Assembly (NCBI GenBank): GCA_049421205.1
Contig: JBMSMQ010000006.1
Coordinates: 1-45,770, forward strand
DNA length: 45,770 nucleotides
Direction: 5' to 3'
Origin: JAFMIT01 sp049421205
Lineage (GTDB): Bacteria > Actinomycetota > Actinomycetes > S36-B12 > UBA5976
Each line of letters begins with the position of its first letter. Position 1 is the stretch's first letter. The notes under the pieces were generated by a model. That model was not told the DNA's origin, ran no database searches, and saw only the letters and a list, made by a program, of their open reading frames with translations. Made by a program: the position numbers and the translations under genes. This document shows, one piece after another, positions 33,310 through 40,617 of this stretch.

Positions 33310-34187
33310 GTTCTGCTCCAGGCATCAGGCATTTCTGAACCATACCAAGCCTCGATAATTTTTCGTGCGATTGAAACTTTCGCAGGAATTCTCAGTTTTC
33401 CACTCTCGCAAGCTTCTCGAATCTCAGATTTAGATAACCATCGTGCCTCTGCAATCTCAGCCCCATCTACCATGATCGCAGTAGAGGTTGCTTTTGCACT
33501 GAAGCCAAGCATCAAACTTGCTGGAAATGGCCATGGTTGGTTGCCAAGATACACCACATCTGTCACTTCGATAGCAGTCTCTTCAAAAACTTCGCGAGCG
33601 ACAGCTGACTCAAGGGTTTCACCAGATTCAACAAATCCAGCGACAATAGAAAAATCAGTTTCTTTCCACGTTGCTTGCCGCGCGAGAAGAATTCGATCGT
33701 CTGCATCAATGACACCTACAATAATGACAGGATCAGTTCTTGGGTAATGTTCAACCGACTCAGCTTCGCACCATCGGCTCCAACCACCTTGAGTAATTTC
33801 GGTGAACGCACCGCAACGTGAACAATGTTTATGCGTGGTGTGCCAATTGACAAGCGCAAGTGCACTAGCAGCGAGTCCAACTTCCAAGTTACTCAACGCT
33901 GGTGCGAGTGAACGTAAATTGACATACCCTTCATTCTGCGGCTCAAAGAATTCAAGATAGGTGAAATAGTGAATTTCATTGTGTTCGCCTAGATATGCGA
34001 CATCGCTATCAGGGTGAACATCAATTGTGTAGGTCAAAGAATTGTTGTTTGCAAGCAATGCCCCTGGAGCACACCTAATGAATTTTCCAATTGCACGTAA
34101 TCGGATGAGTTCATCAATATCAGTTCGAAGTTGAGCGTTTCGATTCGCCTCAAATCGTCCCAGTGGCAGACGTGGTAGTGGTTTCAC
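33306..34187 (-). CDS. nudC: NAD+ diphosphatase / NAD-cap decapping hydrolase
   Basis: 293 residues. Hydrolyses NAD(H) to NMN(H) and AMP and can remove NAD caps from RNA. A zinc ribbon holds Cys 122, 125 and 140; the fourth ligand is not Cys, as also in some actinobacterial NudC. The Nudix box is GFVESGETLESAVAREVFEE (184-203), but the following Gly of the consensus is Ala (ETAIEV). The specificity motif SQPWPFPxS appears as NQPWPFPAS (216-224), with Ser replaced by Asn. GTG 34187 overlaps the mrx1 stop (GTGA). Pairing with mycoredoxin is conserved near uvrD2 in actinobacteria. Confidence 0.93.
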   Translation of the reverse strand: MKPLPRLPLGRFEANRNAQLRTDIDELIRLRAIGKFIRCAPGALLANNNSLTYTIDVHPDSDVAYLGEHNEIHYFTYLEFFEPQNEGYVNLRSLAPALSNLEVGLAASALALVNWHTTHKHCSRCGAFTEITQGGWSRWCEAESVEHYPRTDPVIIVGVIDADDRILLARQATWKETDFSIVAGFVESGETLESAVAREVFEETAIEVTDVVYLGNQPWPFPASLMLGFSAKATSTAIMVDGAEIAEARWLSKSEIREACESGKLRIPAKVSIARKIIEAWYGSEMPDAWSRT

Positions 34188-34423
34188 AGCGATGCAAGTT
34201 TCGCCTGAACTTGCATCAAACTTGGGTTTGTGAAGGCAGAGCCATCAGCAAAAATCAAGGTAGGAACCGTTCTATTTCCACCATTAACGCTCATAACCAG
34301 TTCTGCAGCTTCGGGATCATGTTCGATGTCAACTTCTGTAAATGAGATGCCTTCACGCTCAAGTTGAGACTTCAAGCGTGAACAATACCCACACCATTGG
34401 GTTGAATACATTGTAAAACTCAT
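34184..34423 (-). CDS. Mycoredoxin (glutaredoxin-like)
   Basis: 79-residue thioredoxin-fold protein. The active site WCGYC (Cys 11 and 14) and cis-Pro block RTVPTLIFADG identify mycoredoxin-1, which reduces mycothiol-mixed disulfides with electrons from mycothiol. This implies the host makes mycothiol; no mycothiol genes are in the window. ATG 34423 has GGAGG with a six-base spacer. First gene of the mrx1-nudC-EEP unit and divergent from uvrD2 (63 bp between starts), as I recall for mycobacterial Rv3198A. Confidence 0.93.
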   Translation of the reverse strand: MSFTMYSTQWCGYCSRLKSQLEREGISFTEVDIEHDPEAAELVMSVNGGNRTVPTLIFADGSAFTNPSLMQVQAKLASL

Positions 34424-34441
34424 ACAGATCCTCCACAGCAG

Positions 34442-34447
34442 ACTCTA
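34442..34447 (-). promoter_or_regulatory. Candidate -10 box of mrx1 (leadered)
   Basis: TAGAGT on the minus strand, 18 bases before ATG 34423. The transcript would begin close to GGAGG. Confidence 0.4.
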
Positions 34448-34474
34448 AGGCAAAGGCTAGTCGGCTGCAGGTGC

Positions 34475-34486
34475 AAAGATTGGGAG
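34475..34486 (+). promoter_or_regulatory. Possible leaderless promoter of uvrD2
   Basis: AAAGAT-tgggag-GTG fits nAnnnT-N6-start. GGGAGG abuts the GTG and is too close to act as a ribosome binding site for it. Confidence 0.45.
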
Positions 34487-36457
34487 GTGATATCCCTGGA
34501 TGAGGAGCAACTCCGAGTTGCCAACCACCTAGATGGTGCCCTCGTGGTCATTGCGACTGCAGGTTCAGGAAAAACGACAGCAATTAGCCATCGCATTGCG
34601 ACGATGATTCAAAAAGGTGTAAAAACTGCTGAACAGGGCCTGGCACTGACTTTTACCAACAAGTCGGCTCTTGAACTAAAGCACAGATTGCAATTGCTCT
34701 CCATCAGTACTCTTGCGACCGGAACATTCCACGCAATCGCACTTCGACAACTCAGCTATTTTTGGCCTCAAGTCTTTGGAGGCGCGATCTGGCCAATTCA
34801 ATCGCGCACAACACTACTCTCAACCTTGACGTCTAAACATTCCGTTGCCGAGCGTAGATATATCGAAACGGAAATTGACTGGCTCAAGTCATCAGGACTT
34901 GATGCAGTCTCGTACCAAAAATTACAACGAGTAGGTGAAGTATCATCGAATGATGTCGCCGAAATCTATGGTCGTTACCAAGATTTGAGTCACTCCAAGC
35001 GAGTTATTGACTTTGATGATGTATTGCAGTTGACGATAGGCATGTTGTCGAATCATCCTGAAATTCTCAAAGATGTAAGAAAACGCTACACCTGGTTCAC
35101 TGTGGATGAATTTCAAGATGTAACTCCAACCCAAAACACACTTTTACGATTGTGGGTAGGTGAGCGTGATGATATTTGTGTGGTGGGAGATCCTGCCCAA
35201 ACAATCTATTCTTTCGCTGGTGCTCGCGCTGAATTCCTGAAGGATTTTTGGATCAAAGATGCCGAAGAATTGAAACTCACTCGTACCTACAGATGTCCAG
35301 AAAACGTGACCCAAGTAGCACAGTCACTTATGGCTACGTCATCAACACCAGTGACGATGGAAAGTGTCCATCAATCCCCAGGTCTTCTCACAACACTCAG
35401 TGTGCCAAACGAATCTGAAGAGGCGAAACTCATTGGGCTTCAAATTAAAGAGCTTCTTGATTCCGGAATTGAACCTCAACAGATTGCAATTTTAATTCGA
35501 CTCTCATCTATGTCACAGTTATTTGAAAGTGCTCTAGAAGCAGAGAGCATTCCATTTCGAATGAAGGGTATGCGCCCATTTTTTGAACGTTCGGAAATCA
35601 AAGAAGTTCTGTTAGCACTTCGACAAGACTACGAAGCAACAAGTCACAACATTAAACAACTCATTACTGAAACTGTCACGAAGCGTGGCTGGTCAAACGA
35701 TTCCCACGCTTTAAGTGAGGCTGGGAGACAAGTGTGGGATTCCGTTACGGGACTATTGAATCTCGCGGATCAACTTGGAGACGATGTAACACTAGGAGAG
35801 TTCTTTCACCACATTGGACTTCTAGCCCAACAAAATTTAGCACCAACAGAGTCTCTCGTAACAATTTCTACCTTACATTCTGCAAAGGGATTGGAGTGGG
35901 AGTACGTCTTCATTCCAAGCGTTGTCGAAGGCGTTATTCCATACGCAAATGAAGTTCAGGATGAAGAGCGACGTTTACTATTCGTTGGAATCACTCGTTC
36001 CAAATATTCCGTCACACTTTCTGTTCCGAAAGAGCGATTTGGACATGAGGTCACTCCATCTCGTTTCTTGCTAGAAATGAAACAGCAACCAACAAAAACA
36101 CTAAGTCAAAAAGAATCAAATGTTATGAAAACCGAGGTTGAAGACAAGCAGGTGATTCGCTGTCGCATATGTCAAAAAGGACTGTCAACTGCAACTGAGA
36201 ACACATTACGCCGTTGTGAAAGTTGTGAAGGGCAGGTCGACGAGAAACTTCTCGAGAAGCTTTTCTTATGGCGACGAGATTTTGCATCTGCGACAGGTCA
36301 AGTTGATTGGCTCATTCTTTCAGATGTTTCTCTCCAAGCAGTTAGTGAATTACAACCTGCTTCGCTGGAAGAATTACAACTTATACATGGATTTTCTAGC
36401 GCGAATCTTGATGCCTTTGGTGAAGAAATATTACGAATTATAAATTCACGCGATTGA
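34487..36457 (+). CDS. uvrD2: ATP-dependent DNA helicase UvrD2
   Basis: 656-residue superfamily 1A helicase, 3'-5'. Motifs: TAGSGKT (24-30), DEFQDVTPTQ, VVGDPAQTIYSFAGA, TRTYRCPENV, STLHSAKGLEWEYVFI and GITRSKYSVTLS. After the motor comes the UvrD2-specific tetracysteine CRICQK...RRCESCEGQ (about 557-585) and a C-terminal HRDC domain (LFLWRRDFASATGQ to the end). The Cys4/HRDC pair marks the mycobacterial UvrD2 type, which is essential in mycobacteria and works in DNA repair. GTG 34487 is supported by context and by the divergent mrx1 promoter. The last 20 bp overlap the convergent ABC1 gene. Confidence 0.95.
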   Translation: MISLDEEQLRVANHLDGALVVIATAGSGKTTAISHRIATMIQKGVKTAEQGLALTFTNKSALELKHRLQLLSISTLATGTFHAIALRQLSYFWPQVFGGAIWPIQSRTTLLSTLTSKHSVAERRYIETEIDWLKSSGLDAVSYQKLQRVGEVSSNDVAEIYGRYQDLSHSKRVIDFDDVLQLTIGMLSNHPEILKDVRKRYTWFTVDEFQDVTPTQNTLLRLWVGERDDICVVGDPAQTIYSFAGARAEFLKDFWIKDAEELKLTRTYRCPENVTQVAQSLMATSSTPVTMESVHQSPGLLTTLSVPNESEEAKLIGLQIKELLDSGIEPQQIAILIRLSSMSQLFESALEAESIPFRMKGMRPFFERSEIKEVLLALRQDYEATSHNIKQLITETVTKRGWSNDSHALSEAGRQVWDSVTGLLNLADQLGDDVTLGEFFHHIGLLAQQNLAPTESLVTISTLHSAKGLEWEYVFIPSVVEGVIPYANEVQDEERRLLFVGITRSKYSVTLSVPKERFGHEVTPSRFLLEMKQQPTKTLSQKESNVMKTEVEDKQVIRCRICQKGLSTATENTLRRCESCEGQVDEKLLEKLFLWRRDFASATGQVDWLILSDVSLQAVSELQPASLEELQLIHGFSSANLDAFGEEILRIINSRD

Positions 36458-37757
36458 ACCCAGGAACCCAACGTTCAATCTCGGCTCGTGCGGCGATAGT
36501 ACATTCAAGTTGGGAAAGCACTCCAATTGATCCCAGCCATACGCGATGAATCAGCATGTAAGAAGGTGGTAGGTTAATTTTGAGACCGATGCTGAATTCT
36601 TCTTTTCGCGGATCATTAATGCGACTAAATTGATCCCGCATCCAATCTCGACTGAACCGAAATGTTTCAGTTTTTGTAGGTTCCGTGAAAGGTGCAAGGT
36701 AATCATGAAGTTGTTCTGCAGATACCTCAATATTCTCAAGGAGAAAACCCTCTTTTCGTAAACCATCCATCACTGCTATGGGATTATCAGACATCGCAAT
36801 TCTCAGAAGCCTTCCCATGGCTTCTGGTAAACCCTCAGGAAGAGAAGCAACTGCACCAAAGTCCATCACTCCAAGTCGACCATCGGGCGTAAATCTGTAA
36901 TTTCCAGGATGTGGATCTGCATGCAAAAGGCCCGCACGTGCTGGGCCTGAAAGTAGGAAGCGTTCATAGAGTAATCCAATTCGATTACGTTCCTCTTGCG
37001 TTCCAGATTCAATGATTCTGGACATTGGAGTGCCTTCAAGCCATTCAGTGACGATTAGGTTTCGTCCAGATACAACGACGTGGGGAATGGCAACTTCTGG
37101 ATCGCCCTCAAAAGCAGCAGCAAATGCGCGCTGATATTTTGCTTCGTTAATGTAATCAAGTTCTTCGATAATCTTTGCTTGCACTTCTTTCAACAAAGGA
37201 TCGATATCAACACCGGGTGCGAGCACAGCAATTAATCGAGCAACTCTGCTTGCTTGTTTCACATCGGATTCGAGTGCTTTGGCTGCACCAGGGTATTGGA
37301 TCTTGACAGCAACTTCACGTCCATCGTGCCAAACGCCTTTATGCACCTGGCCGATAGAGGCAGCAGCGACTGGAGTTTCGCTGAGATCCTTGAATTTATT
37401 TCTCCAACTTGCCCCGAGTCCTTTAATGATTTGTTCTTCGACCACGGGCCATGGCATAGGTGGTGCGGAATCTTGCAGCTTCGTTAACGTTTTACGAAAT
37501 GGAGCGGCGAATTCTTCGGGAAGTGCTGATTCGAAAATTGAAAGTGCTTGTCCCATTTTCATCGCACCGCCTTTCAATTCTCCAAGAATCTGAAAAATTT
37601 GCTCAGCAGTTTTTGCTTGAATTTCCGCGGTTACTTCCTCGCTCGTTGCGCCAAGCACTCGTTTGCCGACTCCGGCCGCTGCGCGGGTTGCAACTCCAAG
37701 AGGAAGAGATGCTAAACGCAGACTTCGAGTGATGGGGGATTGAGGAATTTCGCTCAC
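36438..37757 (-). CDS. ABC1/UbiB-family atypical kinase
   Basis: 439 residues. ABC1 kinases (UbiB/COQ8) are membrane-associated atypical kinases or ATPases linked to lipid and quinone metabolism. The family KxGQ motif appears as MKMGQALSIFESALPEEFA; AASIGQVHKGVWHDGREVAVKIQYPG holds the AAAS-type Ala-rich loop and the ATP lysine. LLHADPHPGNYRFTPDGRLGVMDFGAVASL provides the catalytic HxDxxxxN and DFG. All key residues are present. The open frame reaches 37865, but GTG 37757 is five bases past the upstream gene's stop and follows AAGAAT plus six bases. The neighbour order with uvrD2 and the ThiF-like gene is conserved in actinobacteria as I recall (Rv3196-Rv3198c). Confidence 0.9.
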   Translation of the reverse strand: MSEIPQSPITRSLRLASLPLGVATRAAAGVGKRVLGATSEEVTAEIQAKTAEQIFQILGELKGGAMKMGQALSIFESALPEEFAAPFRKTLTKLQDSAPPMPWPVVEEQIIKGLGASWRNKFKDLSETPVAAASIGQVHKGVWHDGREVAVKIQYPGAAKALESDVKQASRVARLIAVLAPGVDIDPLLKEVQAKIIEELDYINEAKYQRAFAAAFEGDPEVAIPHVVVSGRNLIVTEWLEGTPMSRIIESGTQEERNRIGLLYERFLLSGPARAGLLHADPHPGNYRFTPDGRLGVMDFGAVASLPEGLPEAMGRLLRIAMSDNPIAVMDGLRKEGFLLENIEVSAEQLHDYLAPFTEPTKTETFRFSRDWMRDQFSRINDPRKEEFSIGLKINLPPSYMLIHRVWLGSIGVLSQLECTIAARAEIERWVPGFNRVNL

Positions 37758-37769
37758 TGGCTCATTCTT
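37758..37769 (-). promoter_or_regulatory. Possible leaderless promoter of ABC1 kinase gene
   Basis: Minus strand AAGAAT-gagcca-GTG, nAnnnT form. The final T is the first base of the TGA stop of the ThiF-like gene. Confidence 0.45.
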
Positions 37770-38808
37770 GCCCGAGTAGGGAGATTTCACCTGTTGAGCG
37801 ATGTGTGCAGATGTAGTGCTCCCAGGAGCGCAATCGCCAGACAGGATTTGGTGGTTGTAGTTCAAGGCTGTGGTTGATGAGAGCAGATGATTGTTTCATG
37901 TCGATGAGTTCAAGTAAATAATTGGTGAGCGTCCAAGAGAGAACATTGGCCCATCGCATTGCTATCACAGGAGGATGTCGTCGTTCGTGTAAAAGTTGTG
38001 CGGTACCGAGTGACCAATCCTGGTCGTTTGTAGAGCGAATTTGATTCAGGCAACTTCCACAGAGTCCACCCTTCACACCGAGTAGTGGTCCAATTGCAAG
38101 TCGTCTTTGATGAACAATCACAGGAAAGATGATGGTGTTAGGAAACTGAGCCTCAATACCTTCACTATCGTGCGTCACATCAAAGCACACTGCAATGTGT
38201 GGATTTTGAATTGGAACTCTTAAATCGTCCCAACGTTTTGAAATATACTCAATACCGAGGCCCGACAAATCCTCATCACGAATTCGTTCCTTGCTGGCGG
38301 GAATCCATCCGACCGGAACGTCGTGAGATTCCAGCGCCGATAAAAGAATTGCTGCAGGACGCCCTGCACCGTAAATCAAAACCCGATGCTTTCCACGATT
38401 ACTTTGTATTTCCGCGCTGGAGAGTCCGAGTAATTGAGCATCAGCATGTATGTTGGAGGGTTCGTGGGACCTGATGCTGTTTATTGGCTTTAAATGCCCA
38501 AGTTCCAGTAAATCAGAAAAGACCTTTCGCATGACGTCTTCCTGCAATCCCATTGCCAGTCCGCTCTGGAGTAAGTGATTGAAATCGACCTTACCATCAC
38601 ACAGTTGTAAAAGTTTTCGAAACTCCTGCGAATTTTCAGTAATGAGATAGCAGTTTGAACTTGGATCATCTTTAAAGCCAATCGCAATCGAGCCTTCTCG
38701 TGTCCAATAGATGGGGGAGCCGGGGTCTCTTCGAATGAAGTTCATGAGCCTGAGCGTTCGGTTTGATGCTCTCCAAAAGTCATCAACCCACTCAATTTTT
38801 GCTTTCAA
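37762..38808 (-). CDS. ThiF/TOMM-leader-binding-like protein, no partner in view
   Basis: 348 residues. The N-terminal ~110 residues look like a winged-helix/RRE-type domain (FRKLLQLCDGKVDFNHLL, then a helical LLELGHLKPI). From ~140 a Rossmann-like ThiF/E1 domain follows (KHRVLIYGAGRPAAILLSALES) with the family block LGVKGGLCGSCLNQIRSTNDQDW, whose CxxC may bind zinc. This organisation resembles 'TOMM precursor leader peptide-binding' or cyclodehydratase-associated proteins. No YcaO, dehydrogenase or precursor peptide is seen nearby, so its role is unknown. The start is TTG 38808 (after AATATT plus six) or the internal ATG 38745. The stop is 4 bases before the ABC1 gene. Confidence 0.7.
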   Translation of the reverse strand: MKAKIEWVDDFWRASNRTLRLMNFIRRDPGSPIYWTREGSIAIGFKDDPSSNCYLITENSQEFRKLLQLCDGKVDFNHLLQSGLAMGLQEDVMRKVFSDLLELGHLKPINSIRSHEPSNIHADAQLLGLSSAEIQSNRGKHRVLIYGAGRPAAILLSALESHDVPVGWIPASKERIRDEDLSGLGIEYISKRWDDLRVPIQNPHIAVCFDVTHDSEGIEAQFPNTIIFPVIVHQRRLAIGPLLGVKGGLCGSCLNQIRSTNDQDWSLGTAQLLHERRHPPVIAMRWANVLSWTLTNYLLELIDMKQSSALINHSLELQPPNPVWRLRSWEHYICTHRSTGEISLLGQE

Positions 38809-38820
38809 AAAATAAATATT
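38809..38820 (-). promoter_or_regulatory. Weak leaderless promoter candidate for ThiF-like gene
   Basis: Minus strand AATATT-tatttt-TTG. It is AT-rich, so this match may be by chance. Confidence 0.35.
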
Positions 38821-38875
38821 TGGACAAATCGGGCGATTTCACGCGTGGCTATCTCATCTTGACGCCTTGAGGGGC

Positions 38876-38881
38876 TAGGTT
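38876..38881 (+). promoter_or_regulatory. Candidate -10 box of DUF5679 gene (leadered)
   Basis: TAGGTT, about 57 bases before GTG 38939. TTGACG at 38859-38864 is too close (11 bp) to serve as a normal -35. Confidence 0.4.
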
Positions 38882-38938
38882 GAGCCTGCTCAGAAATTCT
38901 GGGCGCGGGAGTAATCCCAATCGAAACTTGGAGGAACC

Positions 38939-39106
38939 GTGGCTGAAACTGTTCACGACAAAACCCCCTACTGCGTGAAATGCAAAGCTAAGACTGCGCC
39001 AATGACGCTTACTGTTGAGGTAAATGAGAAGACTCAGCGTCGAAGCGGCAAAGGTATTTGCCCCACGTGTGGCACTAAGGTGAATTTGATCCTTGGTAAG
39101 GCGTAA
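38939..39106 (+). CDS. DUF5679-type small zinc-ribbon protein
   Basis: A 55-residue protein. The start is GTG 38939 with GGAGGAA four bases upstream; the stop is TAA 39104-39106. The product has CVKCKAKTAPM near the start and ICPTCGTKVNLILGKA at the end: two CxxC knuckles (Cys 12/15 and 41/44) expected to bind one zinc, separated by a basic stretch (KTQRRSGKG). This matches the actinobacterial DUF5679 family by eye. The function is unknown; a nucleic-acid or topoisomerase-like zinc ribbon is possible. It is followed by a strong hairpin and has a ~50-base leader, unlike most genes here. Confidence 0.8.
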   Translation: MAETVHDKTPYCVKCKAKTAPMTLTVEVNEKTQRRSGKGICPTCGTKVNLILGKA

Positions 39107-39118
39107 TTCATACTTTCA

Positions 39119-39153
39119 AAGACCCAACCTTTAGAAATTAAAGGTTGGGTCTT
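39119..39153. terminator. Bidirectional hairpin terminator
   Basis: A perfect 15-bp stem (AAGACCCAACCTTTA and its complement) with loop gaaat, between the convergent DUF5679 and DUF2342 genes. The left arm contains the TAA stop of the minus-strand gene (39133-39131). There is no long T-run on either side (TTTG... on each), so it may terminate weakly or mainly protect 3' ends. Confidence 0.75.
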
Positions 39154-40372
39154 CGCTTTGTTGCATTCGAATTTGTATTTTTCTTAGATACCCCGAAAGA
39201 TTGTCGAAGTCACGAATGGTTGGAAGAGTGTCCGGCGAAGAGAAAACAAAGTTCATCTCATTTTGAGTCGCTAGTGCAGAAAATTCCGTGAAGAAATCAG
39301 AACTCTTGCGAATCAGCGTTGGTTCAAGTTGAAGTCCAACGAGTTGTGAGAAAACCTTTGATGCAGGGGTTCCAGAAACTCTGCGCCGGTTCATCGTCTC
39401 AACCAATGCATCTGCATTTGGCAGCTTTCCGTGAATTACTTTGTACGTGATGAACGAAACCCATCCATCAATAAGTGCCAGCAAAAATTCAAGCTCTTCG
39501 AGCGCCTGGAGTTGCTCTGGTGTTGTTGGTGGTTCAAACAAACCTTCACTCATCGCCATCTGAATGGATTGGGGATCTTCGAGATTGATGTTCGACATCA
39601 TTTCTCGAACATGATCCTGATTAAACGAAATGCCGCGAGCATATTTCACAATAGCTCCGATTACTGCGTCTTCAATCCAAGGGAATTGTGCATAGAGACG
39701 ACAAATTGCGGACTCTCTGACGGCACAGAGCATCAAAACTTCACTTGCAGGCAGTTCATAGTTACGAGCAAATAGTGTGATGTGTTCGGGCAAAAGTGCG
39801 GGTATTTTTTGTGGTTCAAGTGGAATCGAAATGTCTCCACCGCTGAGGGTTTCTGATGCAAGACTTGCTAGCCCTTGTCCAATCTGAGTGGCAGTAGAAA
39901 TCGCACCGAGTTTTTCTGCCATCTGAAGCATAGGCATCAACATCTGCTGAAGTTCAGGAGGAACTTCGCCAAGTTCCTGCATTGGATTCATTTCAGTCAT
40001 TAACCCAGCCATAGCCAATGCAACCGGCGAAATAATGGGTTTCCAACCTTCAAACATTTGATCTATCCAGTGTTGTTCATCCCAAGCATGTGCCAGAACA
40101 CTTGAAGCAGGGAGAGTTGTGTGTTCATCGAGCCAGGATTGTGCAAGTCGAATTGCGTCATTGACCGAATTTTGTTGATCAGGCGTTACTTGAATGTTGG
40201 ATTTTTTGATTCCATTGACTGCGGTCTCTTTAATTATTGACCAGGCGATTGGCCCCTCATCAAGAGACTGTGCTTTTTGAAGCATCCCGCCAAGTTGCTG
40301 AAGCATTGCACCGAGCGCCGACAAGTCGAATTTGTTGTGGTCATCAGGTGTAAAGCCAAATGGGAAGTTCAT
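39131..40372 (-). CDS. DUF2342 protein (metallopeptidase-like, active site eroded)
   Basis: 413 residues matching the actinobacterial DUF2342 / 'zinc-dependent metalloprotease' (F420-associated) family: FPFGFTPDDH at the start, LDEHTTLP, WIDQMFEGWKPIISPVALAM, LPEHITLFARNYELPASEVLMLCAVRE and FPWIEDAVIGAIVKYARGI. In the related proteins I remember, the helix carries HExxH or RExxH; here it reads RESAI (residues 219-223), so the final zinc His is lost and peptidase activity is doubtful. The start ATG 40372 follows AAGGAAAGG; the frame upstream to 40429 would cover the divergent promoter. From memory it corresponds to Rv3195, beside the PDZ-Lon and UPF0182 genes. Confidence 0.82.
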   Translation of the reverse strand: MNFPFGFTPDDHNKFDLSALGAMLQQLGGMLQKAQSLDEGPIAWSIIKETAVNGIKKSNIQVTPDQQNSVNDAIRLAQSWLDEHTTLPASSVLAHAWDEQHWIDQMFEGWKPIISPVALAMAGLMTEMNPMQELGEVPPELQQMLMPMLQMAEKLGAISTATQIGQGLASLASETLSGGDISIPLEPQKIPALLPEHITLFARNYELPASEVLMLCAVRESAICRLYAQFPWIEDAVIGAIVKYARGISFNQDHVREMMSNINLEDPQSIQMAMSEGLFEPPTTPEQLQALEELEFLLALIDGWVSFITYKVIHGKLPNADALVETMNRRRVSGTPASKVFSQLVGLQLEPTLIRKSSDFFTEFSALATQNEMNFVFSSPDTLPTIRDFDNLSGYLRKIQIRMQQSEDPTFNF

Positions 40373-40416
40373 CGTTCTCGCCTTTCCTTGAGTAAGTCTT
40401 GCACGACTGTGGGAAG

Positions 40417-40428
40417 TACGATGCTCCA
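40417..40428 (+). promoter_or_regulatory. Leaderless promoter of small membrane protein / PDZ-Lon unit
   Basis: TACGAT-gctcca-ATG, exact TAnnnT with six-base spacing. It fixes the start at 40429 instead of TTG 40399. Confidence 0.72.
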
Positions 40429-40617
40429 ATGGCTGCTTTCATTAAGATCTTCTTCGACTCCCTCATCTGGCTGGTCCTGCCATTTCTGGTGACATTTGCA
40501 GCCTACGTTCTCATGCGTAAACGCGAAAAAGAGGGCCACCATTCCACGATCGAGGCAAGCGTGAGAGAAATGCGACAGTACCTCTCCACTTTGGGTGAAA
40601 AGAAACCACGTGAATAG
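40429..40617 (+). CDS. Small single-pass membrane protein, 62 residues
   Basis: One N-terminal hydrophobic segment (about residues 8-29, FFDSLIWLVLPFLVTFAAYVLM), then a basic/charged cytosolic tail of ~33 residues (RKREKEGHHSTIEASVREMRQYLSTLGEKKPRE) that is probably helical. I do not recognise the family. It has its own leaderless promoter and overlaps the PDZ-Lon gene start, so it may be a membrane partner of that protease (inference). Confidence 0.65.
   Translation: MAAFIKIFFDSLIWLVLPFLVTFAAYVLMRKREKEGHHSTIEASVREMRQYLSTLGEKKPRE

Noticed and set aside
37758..37865. Longer ABC1 kinase starting at 37865
   Set aside because: It would overlap the 3' end of the ThiF-like gene by about 100 bp, and the N-terminal residues match nothing in the family.
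38859..38864. TTGACG as the -35 box for the DUF5679 gene
   Set aside because: Spacing to TAGGTT is 11 bp, too short for a sigma-70-type promoter.
38891..38901. CAGAAATTCTG palindrome in the leader of the DUF5679 gene
   Set aside because: Only 5-bp arms; expected often by chance in AT-rich sequence.
38820..38938. tRNA or small RNA in the longest intergenic gap
   Set aside because: No cloverleaf, TPsiC-like GTTCGA or CCA end found; the stretch is explained by a -10 box and leader.
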